A stretch of 64,000 bases of DNA from Ascaphus truei (GCA_036426205.1 CM071573.1:41684106-41748105), one strand, 5' to 3'; counted from the stretch's first letter, positions 20,470 to 34,571 are shown. Notes: a model not told the origin generated them from the letters alone. Made by a program: numbers and translations.

Positions 20470-21850
20470 AACAATTGCATATATATGAGGATGGGTTGAA
20501 AACAAACAGCGTCCATCCAGTTAACCTATGCACTAATTTAGACGACATATCTTTTATCCTAATACTGTACTTACGTATATTGATCCAGAGGAATGGCAAC
20601 TAGAAAATTCCAGTGAGCAATTAGTCATCCAATAGTATCTACAATAGGACGAAATTGAAATAAAAATACAATCAGAATTACTCGTCGGAATCAATTCGCT
20701 CCAGCTTTTACTTATTTGCAATCCCTGTATACCTTTCCTTCTAATAAGTGTCCAAACCTTGTTTTTGAAACAGAATCTATTGTAATCTGCCTATCAGTCT
20801 CTATGGGTAATGAAATTCCAATTGTAAATGCCCTGTGTAAAGAACCCTGTCTTGGTTGTGTGTGAAAGAGTCCTTCCTCCAACTTAAGAAGAGACCCAGT
20901 CACTTTGTACGCCCTGGGATTGAATAGCTTCTTTGAAAGCCTGTATTGTCCCCGAATAAATTGTTATATGTTATATCATATCCCTCTCTGACGCTCATGT
21001 TTTCTAATGTAACAAAACTCTAATTTAGCAGCTCTCATCAACCGTTACGATTCCATCCCTTTATTAATTTGGTGGCTTCTTCTCTGCCTCTCTTCTAGTA
21101 CCGTAAGTCGTTTTCTAAGCCGTGAGGCCTAAAACATTGTACTTAGATTCAAGGGTGTGATCAGAACTAACTTAATCATGTATAAAGGGTCATAATTTAG
21201 GTTTACTTAACTTCGCCTTCCAGCAATGGCACGGTTTAATGCAAGAGTAAAGATCTGTTGCCTGCAGCTACTGCATCGACATGGGCGCATATTGCTAAAC
21301 GCCTGCGTCTTCAAGACCTCCTAATATCCTTCTTCCATCAGTACCTTCCCCCCAATTATCCCCATGTAATTTGTAAGTCCCCTGTGATTCTGGTTTCCAC
21401 CAATGCATAACCTATTTACATTTATACCTGTATTAAACCTCCATCTGCCAATTCTACCCAGCCCAAGAGTTCCGGGTCTCTCCACGTCCTTCTAGAGTTG
21501 AAATATACATTTACTTGCCTGACATTTTACCTCTACACAATTTTAAGTATCAATAGCAAAGATGCCACATCGCCCAGGTCATTAATAGAAACAAGGTTAA
21601 AAAGCAGGTCGGTCACCAGTATACCGACCGATCCCTGAGCTACCTCCATCTCACGTTCCTAAGCCAACCTGAAAATTTCCATTTATGACAATCAATCTGC
21701 TGTTGTTCATCCTTACAACCAGTTTTCAATCGGATGCATATATTTTACGGAGCCAATGGCTAATTTGTAATAACCTCTAGTGTGGAATGTATTCAAAAGC
21801 CGTTCGAAAATCTCTGAGTAGACCAATCAGACTGCATACCTGGTTAGATT
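20470..21850 (-). pseudogene. CR1 LINE fragment, error-rich duplicate of 25866-27180
   Basis: Same segment as the CR1 fragment at 25866-27180 with many indels, so only scattered peptide matches remain. It is listed because it lies in the duplicated block; it is not an independent insertion. Confidence 0.6.
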
Positions 21851-23792
21851 ACTACTTGGGCCAACAACAAAAACACACACAACACTGCGACAAAATGCAA
21901 TAGCCCACTCGTCTTTGGAGAGGTGCATTTGGCCCGCGCGTCGAGGTGCTCTAATGGTGGCGGAGTGACAGCGGTAGTGGTGGTTACAGTGGGCTGTCCC
22001 TGTATTGCTGGCTGCAAAGTTACTGTTGTCTTCCCCCTCCAGCTCCCGTCAAATTGGCAACGGGACATACGTGGATGTCAAGGGAGGGGGAGTTCACAAG
22101 ATGGGGGGGGGGGGCGTTTCCCACCCCTTCCCCCACCCTCAACCATCCCTCCGGGCGGAGAGACAATTTTTTAACAATTTGTCGAAGCCTAGAATATAAA
22201 CACACACACACAAAACACACACACAACAACGTTTTAGGAGCCTAGCAGTTGGGTAACGCTTGTGCAATCATCACACAGGTACGATGCACATGACAACACG
22301 CTCCGACAACATTCACACTGAATGACACACAGCAAATTCGGCCCGTACGTAACGCCACAAGTTACCTGGATGGTACACAGTCAGTGGACACAGTGCTTCA
22401 CCATGCTTCCCCATCCGTTCTCATCCTGAGTTGGGACGGCGATGATGACTGACTGTCCAAATCACCCGAGCCGACAGCCCAGGAAGTGCGAGCTCGTCAT
22501 GGCTCCTGCCAGTTGCCTCAGCCAGGAGCATGGCGCATGCCGTGCCGGGCACGGTGAACGGTCATGGCAGCAGATGGTGTGCCGGACTGAAATTGTAAGT
22601 GACTGATTCAGGGGGAGTTTTTCCCAGGCACTGAGCATAGGATTATGGTAAAGGTTTAAACCCAACCCTAAGTTAATAATGCTCACAAGGGGAATTATTT
22701 ATTGGACCTCTCCCCTCTTACCTAAGAAGTTGCAATTGTACAGACCTTTTAAAAGCTGCAGAAGGGTTATTAAGCAAACAAGGTCCAGAAATACACAATG
22801 ATGAGATTCTGATGCCTGAATACTGTAATTTACTGTCATTTAGAGTAACTGATCCACTGTTAAGACCACCTTGTTGAAGCAGGGATACCCTTAGGGACCT
22901 TGCCTGTTGGATCGTGAGGAATGGAGTTGCTCACCCCCGCAGTAAGAACTGTGCTTCTATGATGTAGTTGTAAAATTTTTGCATGATTTTGGTAACTTGA
23001 TTGACCAACATAATTTTACGTTTTTTAACAGATGGTTATGGGGGGATGACTTTCAGTTTTCATGCTTTCAAACCTATACATTTTTAAGGAGAAATGGTGT
23101 GAATTCAGGATAAATAAATCTACAGCTGAGAAACACGCGCATCATTGTGTTCTATTTATTTTGATGAGAATGATTAGCATGAAGTATTTACTTTGCGGCT
23201 TCTTTTTTACATCTACGGGGCATGCCTCAATGCCAAGAACAGGATGCACCCTCTAAGTGTAAATAAAGAAAAGGGGATAACAAGAAAAATAAAATTAAAG
23301 TCAGCCGCCTCCAAAACCTTAACTTGCCAATTCTCTCCATGAAAAACCAGAGAAGCCTCACCGAGGATGTGAAAACAGCAAAATCTGTGCCGAAGGACAC
23401 GACAAATCCGGTCCGTGTTAGGTACCATAGATGGATGACACCTGTCGTAATCAGGATGCTAGAGTGACATAGTTATCCAAGAGAAGACAGGGGGCTTCTT
23501 GTTCTGACCAGTACCCGGGTCAGATAACAGCTAACCCGTTTCAAAAACGATCCTCTATGATGCCTACAGCCACATCAATTCTCTAGCGAAGAAAAAGTAA
23601 CAATTCTCTGACGCTAGTATATCATTTGATACCTCTAAAATGCACATTTGTTGAGAACGACTTAAGTTACCCACCAAAGTTAAAGGGGTCGTAAATTGAG
23701 TACGTTACAGTTATGTTATGTATATGAGATTTTTATTTTTAAACTTTGTGACATGTAATAACCAAATCATATGTGACCTATTTTACTTTTAG

Positions 23793-24526
23793 AACCATTT
23801 ATCAGCAAGTAGTTTTTTTTTTTTTTTTAGAGTCAGCTTGCATAGTAAAGAGCCAGGTGGTCACTCCCAAGACAGTTGGACCGAAGATAGTAAGTGTGGT
23901 TCTGCCATTAGCGATGAACATACCAATGAAGAAGTGAACTACGGTTTCGGAAAATGACAGAAGATATGCACTGTTCGGAGTAGGAAGACAATAACTCTGA
24001 AACACAGTTGCACACTGGCTGAACTAGTCAATGAATGAATCTATAGGACCCTGAGCAAACAAGGCAGCTGATGTTTATAAGGTTCAGTCAGAATGTGTGC
24101 ATGATCTCCGGGATGGAGGTGAGCCTCTGCTCATACACCTTCATATGTGCACCTGGACTGTAGCAGAGCACTTCATGGAAGATTACACCCCACAAAAGCA
24201 CAGCAGAGACACTGAAGGTATCTAAGCACTATTACCAGAACATGTTACAGGGGCTGGGGTACTCCAGATTCTCTGGACAGTAGATTAAAAATCGGCCAAG
24301 AAAGTCACTTTGATCCGGACTCGGCACCAAAGACTGCTTTCCAAGATCCATCTCGTTGCTGCACAGAGAGACGGTGTGGAGGGAAATAGAATCTGAACTT
24401 GGCACTACAGAAATTGATAGTAAAATTTATCCAAACGGGCCTGAAGAAACTTCCCTAACCATGCTGGGAAAAAGGGGTTCAAGATAATATTCGGCAAAAA
24501 AACAGGGAAGCCACACTATAAAAAAA
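23793..24526 (+). pseudogene. CCDC186: Broken duplicate of the CCDC186 first coding exon
   Basis: Aligns along its whole length with 29081-29779, including the intronic flank before the acceptor (TTTTACTTTTAG) and the run-out at the donor (CACTATAAAAAAAGGTA). The start codon is lost: a T-run replaces the bases after AGCAAGTA. Numerous 1-3 base indels destroy the frame. Because the flanking intron is copied too, it is not a retrocopy. It most likely is an assembly duplicate and should not be used in a gene model. Confidence 0.75.
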
Positions 24527-25437
24527 GGTATAGCACCATTTATATGTTCTTATGGTCAGGTTTCCGACCTTTTGAGGTTTGGACAAATGCTGATGTGGCG
24601 AGCAAAAGCAAACCTGGCCCTTCTAATTATCGTCCTCAAAGTGTTGAAACATCCCAAACTAGCCCATTATAAATAATATTCACTGGGGTGAAAAAGGACT
24701 AAAAGGTATTGTTCTTTTAAACAATAAAAAAAAGGGTGTGGCGGTGCACGCGCATAGTACAGCTGAAACTCTTGAATTGTGTACGAAATTGCTATTGTAT
24801 TGGTGATTGTTTTAATTAAAAATCTTCCAAAATACCATTTCATTGGACAAAAACAAAATGAAATTGATCTGTTATAATGCGCGTGCTCGGCAAAATCCCC
24901 TGTCTTAAGGATTGCACTAAGGTGTGAATTCCTGTGGTGTATGTGTTGTCAGTCAAGTGTGTTGTATGTTGTGTTGGGGGGTGTATATGGTCGTTGTCAG
25001 TCAGTGGTGGATGGGTCGTAGTCACGTCGCATGTAAGTGTATGTATGTATGTAGCAGTCAGTGTGGTGTCAGTTAGTGCAGCTGTGTAGTGGGTGGGTGG
25101 GTGCAGTGTGTCAGTCAAGTCAGTGGGTGAGTTCTGGTGTGTATGGGTGGGGGGTCAGTCAGTGTGGGTCAGTCAGTGTGTGTGGTGTGGGTCGGTGTGT
25201 GGTTGTGTGTGTGGGGGTCAGTTTTTTTTTTTTTCCAGCCCTTGTGTTGTAAGGTCAAAGCAGGTGTGTGTGTGGGGGTGGGGGGTGGATGGGATAGTGT
25301 GTGGGGGGGGTGTGGGGGGTGTTGGTGTGGCGTGTGTGCTGGGGGTGGTTGGGGGTGGTGGTCGGGGGGTGTGGATGTGGTTGGGTCCAGTCGAGATGTG
25401 TGGGGGTGTGTGTTGGGTCAGTCAGTGGGGGTCGTGA

Positions 25438-25790
<353 letters not shown>

Positions 25791-25865
25791 ACATACACAC
25801 ACTCACACACTTCTAGATAGATAGATATAGCGCGCGCGCACACACAGACACAAACACTTGCATAG

Positions 25866-27180
25866 TAGATGAGGTTGAAAACAAGACATGCGTCCATCAA
25901 GTTCAACCTATGCTAAATTTAGACGACAGATACTTTTATCCTATATCTGTACTTACAGTATATTGATCCAGAGGAAGGCAAACAGAAAATTCCAGTGAAA
26001 TATCATCCAATGATATCTCATAAGGAGGAAATAAATAAAAATAAAATCAGATTACTCTCTGGATCAAAATTCTTCCCATGTTTACTTATTTGCTATATCC
26101 CTGTATACCTTTCCTTTCTAAAAAGATGTCCAACCTTTTTTGAACAGATCTATTGTATCTGCCATCAGTCTCCATGGGTAATGAATTCCACATTGTAAAT
26201 GCCCTTGCTGTAAAGAACCCTTTCCTTTGTTGCTGGTGAAATGTCCTTTCCTCCAACCTTAAGAGATGACCCGAGTCCTTTGTACTGCCCTTGGGATGAA
26301 TAGTTCTTTTGAAAGCTCCTTGTATTGTCCCCGAATAAATTTGTATATTGTTATCATATCCCCTCTTAGACGCCTCGTTTCTAATGTAAAAAAAATCTAA
26401 TTTAGCTAGCCTCTCATCATAAGTTAGATTGTCCATCCCCTTTATTAATTTGGTGGCTCTTCTCTGCACTCTCTCTCTAGTTCCTTAATGTCTTTTCTAA
26501 GGCGTGAGGCCTAAAATTGTACTTAATATTCAAGGTGTGATCTTACTAATACTTTATAAAGGGTCATAATTATGTTTACTTCCCTTCCATCAATTGCACG
26601 TTTAATGCAAGATAAGATCTTGTTTGCCTTTGCAGCTACTGCATGACATTGGGCACTATTGCTAAGCCTGCTGTCTACAAGCACTCCTAAATCCTTCTCC
26701 ATCAAGGATTCCCCCAATTTATCCCCATTTAATTTGTAAGTCCCCTGTTTATTCTGGTTTCCCAAATGCATAACCTTACATTTATCTGTATTAAACCTCA
26801 TCTGCCATTTACCTGCCCAAGTTTCCAGTCTCTCCAAGTCCTTCTAGAGTGAAATTACATCCTGCTCTGATTTTACTACCTTACACAATTTAGTATCATC
26901 AGCAAAGATGCCAACCTCAAGGTCATTAATAAACAAGTTAAAAAGCAGGGGTCCCAGTACCGATCCCTGAAGTACTCCACTCACGTCCTTAGCCCAACCT
27001 GAAAATGTTCCATTTATGACATCTCTCTGTTGTCAATCCTTCAACCAGTTTTCAATCCCGGTGCATATATTTTTACTGAGTCCAATGTGCTTTATTTTGT
27101 ACATTAACCTCTAGTGTGGAATTGTATCAAAAGCCTTTGCAAACTCTTAGTAGACCACATCAACTGCATTACCCTGGTCT
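25866..27180 (-). mobile_element. CR1-type LINE fragment (reverse transcriptase, 3' part)
   Basis: On the minus strand the order of motifs is that of a CR1 ORF2: [20 protein letters not shown] (about 26985-26925), then FADDTKLC with FADD at 26906-26895, then LERLETWAGKWQMRFNTDKC (about 26845-26785), KDLGVLVDSRL, SHLEY, and QRRATKLIKGMDNLTYDERL (about 26467-26405). The frame is broken in several places and the 5' part is missing. The sequence ends at the 3' tail near 25866 (AACTTGATGGACGC). Confidence 0.8.
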
Positions 27181-27189
27181 AGATTCCTA

Positions 27190-27502
27190 CTTGCACACAC
27201 ACACACACACACACACTGCGACAAATGCACTCGCCCACTCGTCTTTTGGCGAGTGCATTTGGCCCGCTGTCGAGTGCTTACTGGTGGCGGATGCAGCGGC
27301 GTGGTACAGCGTTGTCCCTGTATTCTGCTGCAAGTTCTGTGTCTTCCCCCTCCAGCTCCCGTCAAATTGGCAACGGGACGCTACGTGATGTCAAGGGAGG
27401 GGGAGTTCAAAAATGGGGGGGGGGGCGTTTCCCACCCCCCCCCCCCCCCCCGCACCCTCCCGGGCGAGAGACATTTTTAACAATTTGTCGAGCCTTAGAT
27501 AT

Positions 27503-27546
<44 letters not shown>

Positions 27547-27550
27547 TAGG
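27190..27550. repeat. CpG-rich MITE-like repeat
   Basis: Contains CGACAAATGCACTCGCC and GGCGAGTGCATTTGGCCCG near the left and AACAATTTGTCGAGCC near 27479, partly inverse to the left end and similar to the mariner-type MITE at 56744 (TTCGACAAAC, GGGCGAGT). Poly-G / poly-C runs occur at 27414-27451. Ends not defined. A copy at about 21880-22190 lies in the duplicate block. Confidence 0.45.
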
Positions 27551-28127
27551 AGCCAGAGTTTGGTAACGCTGTGTCAATCACACACACGCTCACACTGACA
27601 TACACGCTCCGACACATTCACACTGAATGACACACACAAATTCGGCCCGTAACTGCCACAAGTTACCTGCATGGTCACAGTCCTTGGCACAGTGCTTCAC
27701 CATGCTCCCCCATCCGCTTCTCCTCCTGAGTTAGGGACGCAGTGATGACTGACCTGTCAATCACCGACGCAGCCAGGAAGTGCGAGCTCGTCATGCTCCG
27801 CAGTTGCCTCAGCCAGGCATCATGGAGCATGCCGTTGCCGGTCACGGTGACCGGTCAGGCAGCACAGGTGCCAGGACTGAAATTGTAAGTGCTGATCAGC
27901 TGGGATTTTCCCATCCCTGACATAGGATATGTAAGGTTAAACCCAAACCCTCACGTAATAATGTTACAAGGGGCAAGTATTTCTTGTGACCTTTGCTCCC
28001 CTCTCTACCTAAGGAAGTTGCAATTTGTTACAGACCTTTAAAAGCAGCAGAAGGGTTAAGCAACAATGTCCAAATATACCCAATGAGAGATCTGTTCCTG
28101 AATACTGTAATTTACCTGTCATTTAGA

Positions 28128-28235
28128 GTAACTGAGCCACTGATTAAGCCACCTGTGCTGAAGCAGGGATATCCCTAGGACCTGGCCTGTTGGCTCTTGA
28201 GGACTGGAGTTGCCCACCCCTGCAGTAACTGTATG
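28128..28235. mobile_element. Palindromic hAT-type MITE, right half
   Basis: GAGCCACTGATTAAGCCACC, TGTGCTGAAGCAGGGATATC, GGACTGGAGTTGCCCACCCC, TGCAG. Only the right arm remains. The error-rich copy is at about 22850-22945. Confidence 0.6.
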
Positions 28236-29080
28236 ATTTATTTTTAAAATTTTTGCATATTTTGCTACCTTTTTATTGACCAACATCATTTTCCGTTTTT
28301 TTTAACAGATGTTATTTTGTATGACATTTCAGTTTTATGCTTTTCTAAACCTATACATTTTTAAGAGAAATGGTGTGAATTCAGGATAAATAATCTACAG
28401 CTGAGAAACACTTGCCTGCATCATTTGCTGTTTTATTATTTGATGTAGAATTGATTCTGCATGAATGTATTTACTTTGCCGGCTTTCTTTTACACTAGGG
28501 AGGCATGCATCAATGCCAAAGGGAACAGATGCACACCTCCCTAGTGTAAAAGAAAGAGGGGAACAAGTAACAAATAAATAAAGTCAGCCGACCTCCAAAA
28601 CTTAACTTGCCAATTCTCTCCATGGAAAATACCAGAGACTCCTCACCGATGGATGTGAAAACAGCAAACTTCTGTGCAGAAGAACACTGACAAATCATGT
28701 GTCCTTTGTTAGGTACAATAGATGGATGACACCTGTCCTGTATCAGATGCTAGAGTGATATAGTTATTTCCAGAGAAGGCTTCTTGTTCTGACCAGTACC
28801 AGGTTCAGATAACAGCTAACACGTTTTCAAACCTATCCTCATATCCTACAGCCACATCAATTTCTAGCGAAGAATAAGTAAACATTCCTGAATGCTATTA
28901 TATATTTGACTACTCTAAAATGCACATTCTGGTTTGAGAACACTTAAGTATACCCACCAAATGTTAAAGGAGTCAGTAACTTTAGTTACTTACCATTTAT
29001 GTTATATATGAGATTTTTATTTTAAACTTTGTTGACCTGTAATACCAATTCATATTTGACCTTATTTTTTTACCTTTTAG

Positions 29081-29099
29081 AAACGCATTTACAGCAAGT
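29081..29099 (+). other. CCDC186: CCDC186 exon 2, 5' UTR portion
   Basis: Nineteen bases between a strong acceptor (TTTTTTTACCTTTTAG ending 29080) and the ATG at 29100. The acceptor immediately upstream shows that transcription starts elsewhere. Confidence 0.8.
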
Positions 29100-29779
29100 A
29101 TGGAGAGTCATCTTGCAGAAGAGCCAGGTGGTCACTCCCAAGACAGTTTGACCCAGACAGATAGTAAGTGTGGTCTGCCATCTAGCGATGAACATACAAT
29201 TGAAGACGTTAACACTGTTTCGGAAATGACAGAAGACTTGGGCACTGTTTCTCCTGGAGTAGAAGACAATAACTCTGAAACACAGTTGCAACTGGCTGAA
29301 ATAGTCAATGAACTCAATGACCCTGAGGCCCACAAGGCAGCTGATGTTTCTAAGGTTCAGCAGCATGTGTTGCCTGATCTCCGGGCTGGAGGTGAGCCTC
29401 ATGCTCATACACCTTCAGATGTGCCACTGACTGTAGCAGCTGCACTTCATGGAGATTACACCCCACAAGCATTAGACACTGAAGGATCTAAGCACTTAAT
29501 CACAGAACATTTACAGGGGCTGGGTACTCCAGATTTGCTGGACAGTACTATTAAAAATCTGGCCACAGAAAGTCACTTTGATACGGACTGCACCAAAGAT
29601 CTTCTTTCCAAGATCCATCTTCCGTCTGCACAGGAGAGTTTGCTGGAGGAAATAGAATCTGAACTTGGCACTACAGAAATTGATAGTAAATTACCAAATG
29701 GAATGAAGAAATTCTCCCTAACCATGCTGGAAAAATGTGTTCAAGATAAATATCTGCAACAGGAACACACTATAAAAAA
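29100..29779 (+). CDS. CCDC186: CCDC186 coding exon 1 (residues 1-226, plus 2 nt)
   Basis: CCDC186 (C10orf118; CCCP-1 in worms) is a long coiled-coil protein of the trans-Golgi / early endosome. It acts with RAB2 and the EARP complex in dense-core vesicle maturation and cargo retention. This exon holds the acidic, poorly conserved N-terminal region. Identity is set by its C-terminal end: FDTDCTKDLLSKI, then LLEEIESEL, then KLPNGMKK, then LEKCVQDKYLQQEHTIKK, all near-identical to human CCDC186 as I recall it. The start is the first ATG after the acceptor at 29080, and no upstream in-frame ATG exists in the exon. The exon ends at 29779 before GTAAGC, leaving AA that joins G of the next exon to make Lys227. 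A damaged duplicate is at 23793-24526. The frame here is intact over 680 bases, so this is the true copy. Confidence 0.95.
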
Positions 29780-30010
29780 GTAAGCACCATTTTATTATGT
29801 TCTTATGGTAAGCGTTTCCATCCTTTGAGGGGTTTTGTACAATTTCTGATTGGAGAGCAAAAAGCAAACCTGGCCCTTCTAATTTATCTTCCTCAAAGTG
29901 AAACATCCCAAACTAGCCCATTATAAATAATATTCACTGGTGTGAAAAAAGACAAAAGGTATGTTTTTAAACAAAAAAAAAAAGCTGTGTGTGCGGTGCA
30001 CGCGCATAGT

Positions 30011-30402
30011 AAGTGAAACTTCTTTGACTTTTGTCACAGAAATTGTATTTGTATTGGTGATGTTTTAATTAAAAATCAAAATACAATTTCATTGACAAAA
30101 CACAAATAAATTTGACTTATAATGCGCGTGCTCGGCACACATCCCCTGTATTAGCTATTTGCACTAAGTGTGAATTCCTTGTGTGTATGTGTGTCAGTCA
30201 GTGTGTGTATGTGTGTTGGTGTGTGTGTATATGTGTGTCAGTCAGTGTGTGTGTATGTGTGTCAGTCAGTCAGTATGTATGTATGTATGTATGTATGTCA
30301 GTCAGTGTGTGTGTCAGTTAGTGAGTGTGTATGTGTGTGTGTGTATGTGTGTCAGTCAGTGTGTGTGTGTGTATGTGTGTGGGTCAGTCAGTGTGGGTCA
30401 GT

Positions 30403-30447
<45 letters not shown>

Positions 30448-32258
30448 GGGGGTGTGTGGGTTGTGTGGAGGGGGGTGTGGGGGTGTGGTGTGTGTGTGTG
30501 GGGGGTGTTGTGGTGGGGGTGTGGATGTGGGTGGGTCAGTCAGTGTGTGGGGGTGTGGGTGGGTCAGTCAGTGGGGGTGGTGGGTGCGGTCAGTCAGTGT
30601 GTGTGGGGGTGTGGGTGGTTCAGTCAGTCCTGTGTGTGGGGTGTGGTGGGTCAGTCAGTGGGTTGTGGATTGGTCAGTCAGTTGTAGGTGTGTTGTCAGT
30701 GGGTAGTGTGTAGTGTGTGGAGTGAGTCCTCAGTGTGTTGGGTGTCGTCAGGTGGGGTGCAGTCAGTGTGTGTGGGGTGGGTCAGTCAGTGGTGTGTGGG
30801 TTGGTGTGGTCAGTGTGTGCTGTGGGTGGTGTGGTGGTTCAGTAGTGTGTGTAGTGGGGTGTGGGTGGTCATGTCGTGTGTTTGTTGGTGGGGGGGTCAT
30901 CAGTGGTGTGGTGGTGGTATGGTGGGTCAGTTGGTGTGTGGTTGGGTCATGTGTGTGTGGGTGGGTCAGTTGGTGTGTGGTTGAGTCAGTCGGTGTATGT
31001 GGGTGGGTCAGTCGTGTGGGTGGGTCAGTCGGGGTGTGGGTGGCTCAGTCGGGGTGTGGGTGGCTCAGTCAGTGTGTGTGGGTGGGTCAGTGTGTGGGTG
31101 GGGGTGTGGGTGGGCAGTCAGTGGGTGTGGGGTCGGTCAGTGGGTGTGTGTGTGTGTGTGTGTGTGTTGGTGGGTTCGTGTGTGTGTGGTGGGTTGTCCG
31201 TGTGTTGTTGGGTGGGTTAGTCAGTGTGTGTGTGGGTGGGTGTATCAGTGGTGTGTGTGGGTGGGTTAGTCAGTGTGTGTGTGTGGGTCAGTCAGTGTGT
31301 GTGGGGGTGTGGGTGGGTCAGTCAGTGTGTGGTGGGTCAGTCAGTGTGTTGGGGTGTGGGTGGGTCGGTGTGTGTGTGTGTGGGTGGGTCAGTCGGTGTG
31401 TGTGGGTGCAGTCGGTGTGTGTGGGTGGGTCACGTCGGTGTGTGTGGGCTGGTCAGTCGGTGTGTGGTGGGTCAGTCGTGTGTGTGGGTGGGTCAGTCGG
31501 GGTGGTGTGTTGGTCAGTTTAGTGGGTGTGGGTGGGTCAGTCAGTGTGTGTGGGGGTGTGGGTGGGTCAGTCAGTGTGTTTGGAGGTGTGGGTGGAGTCA
31601 GTCAGTGTGTATTGTGTCCCATCTTCAACCAGGCGGGGTGAACATTGCGGACTACCTCCTCTTCCCCCCCCTTACGCAAATTCTGCACACACAACCCCCA
31701 CCCGCACGCAATTTTGCCCCCCCCCCCCCGCACGCAAATTCTGCACCCCCCCCCCCCGCGGGGTACATGCGCCCGGCACGGGCATGAGTGACCGAGCCCC
31801 TGTGCTGCGCGGGTTGCGCCCGGGTTTGCGCCGTGTGCCACCGCGAACGCCCGCGTCAGTGGAGGGCTGAATGGCGCCGCTGCCAATGGGCGTTAGGAGC
31901 GTGTGGGTGGAACGACGCCGCTGCCAGGCGCTTCTGCGCATGTGTGGCGTCCGTCAGCGGCGCCATCACAACTGCGCATGCGCGGCATGGCAGCGGTCGT
32001 GGAACAGTTAGGCGGGCCGTTAGGAGCGGCGGCGGCAATCGCTGCCGCATATGTCAGCAGCCGGGTGTGTGGGGCTGTGTGTGGGGGTGCGGCGGCGATT
32101 AGGAGCGGCGCCGGCTGCTGTCGCCGCTGCCGCATGTGACAGGGGACGTGTAAGCGGAGCGGCGTCCATTACGTGACGTCACTTCCGTTTCACATTTCGC
32201 CCCCCATCTATCCAGTTTTGTTCTATCAGGACTAGGTGCCACGAAAGAAGTTTCACTT
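30011..32258. mobile_element. TIR element with AT-rich end, tandem-repeat core and CpG-rich end
   Basis: Termini are AAGTGAAACTTCTTT (30011-30025) and its inverse AAAGAAGTTTCACTT (32244-32258). From left to right there is an AT-rich end (30011-30175), a GTGTGTGGGTGGGTCAGTCA-type tandem repeat (about 30180-31610), and a CpG-rich end (31620-32258) with NRF1-type TGCGCATGCGC (31973-31983) and CRE TGACGTCA (32174-32181). A second copy lies inverted at 62391-64000 with the same order. No transposase frame was seen, so it is non-autonomous. Flanks give no clear target duplication, so the superfamily is unknown. It lies in CCDC186 intron 2, about 230 bases after coding exon 1. Confidence 0.75.
30180..31610. 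repeat. GT-rich minisatellite core of the TIR element (GGGTGGGTCAGTCAGTGTGT)
   Basis: Tandem, imperfect units built of GTGTGTG, GGGTGGGTC and AGTCAGT. The inverted copy of the element has the related but more regular CACGCACACTCAGTCA array (63430-63835). Long valine/cysteine/serine-rich ORFs here are repeat translations. Confidence 0.85.
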
Positions 32259-33440
<1,182 letters not shown>

Positions 33441-34571
33441 ATAATAAAAAATAAAAAAAGGGGGTGGGGGGGGGGGGAACCAAGAGAGGGATACTTCTTT
33501 TAATTCTTCAGTTATAAATCCAAAGTAAAAAATGTTTTGTCTTCCATCCAAAATGTTTGCTGTTCAACCATAAATGAGTAATTAATGGGAAATATATCGT
33601 ATTCCCTTATTATGAAACTCCATTGTACAATAATCCTTTGCATAGCTGTAGGTCCACAAAGCTTGCTCTTTTCAGGGAAATACAATATTACCGATAACAT
33701 GGTGATAATCTCAACTCTTCTAGCCTCCAGCCCACATCAGTTACTAACAGGAGAATGCCTCCCTCCCATCCCGTGTGTGCTAAAGAGGACGCATTGTTTT
33801 CAGTGGAGCTGCAGTCCTTTCTTGCAATAAACATCACAGCAGCAATATTGCCTGCATTTATGCAAAGGAAGATTGCTTTGATGTATTGAACCCATTTTCG
33901 CTTGCTTTAGTGTCACATGTAAAATCGTTTCTAACATTTGACTTAAATTGTTAACCAGGGAAGTTTTTGTGATGCTAGTAAAATGTGAAGAGTAATGATA
34001 ATAGCAGTTTGATGCAAATAGGAACGTTTGATATATTGGCGCACTAGGACAGTGATGCTGTTTGATTGATCAATGCTTTTGCTCTTATATTAGAGTAGGG
34101 AGGTATAAGGTGTTCATGTTATAATATTGTTATGCAAATTATTTCGAGAGGGAAGGGCCAGTAGATTATTTTATGGACTGATTCCTCACCACCATTGTAA
34201 CCATGTGAGCCGTAAGCCGCTCAAAAAAGACCTGTGATGTCCTAAGACATCAGATAAAAATAATACAAGTATCTGTTACAGATTACAACAATTTGGTGGG
34301 AAAACGTATGCACCAATCTACCTTCCACACGTCCCCTACAGTGCTGCAGGAGAAATATTCTTGCTCACCATTTATGGCCAGTCAAAGTCCACACTCATTC
34401 CAAGTTGGTCAGGTTAGATTTTCTATATCAGTCTTGTATAACAAGCACTGAGTGGCTATGGTGACTAGAAAGCAAAACTTCTTTCAGACCATGATTTTGC
34501 TTCCGTTGCCTCCTCCAAATTGACAGTTTGCCGTGATTGACTCAGTGGGAGTGGAATGAGCATGAATGGGC
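33441..34571. other. CCDC186 intron, unannotated
   Basis: A G-run at 33460-33477; otherwise AT-rich with no feature recognised on either strand. Confidence 0.5.

Larger units (their letters stand above)
20381..25437. repeat. Error-rich second copy of about 25760-30700 (probable false duplication)
   Basis: Block by block this repeats the downstream 5 kb in order and orientation: a GCGCGCGC patch, a minus-strand CR1 fragment, a GC-rich MITE, a palindromic hAT half-element (about 22850-22945), the CCDC186 start-codon exon, and the left end of the TIR element with its GT-rich core. Differences are dense single-base insertions and deletions spread evenly over coding and non-coding parts, as in an uncorrected long read. 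Confidence 0.8.

Noticed and set aside
23793..24526. Processed pseudogene of CCDC186
   Set aside because: Intron flanks on both sides are copied and no other exon is joined to it, so it is not a retrocopy.
30170..31870. Plus-strand ORFs of up to 269 codons rich in Val, Cys, Gly and Ser
   Set aside because: Repeat translation of the GTGTGGGTGGGTCAGTCA core of the TIR element.
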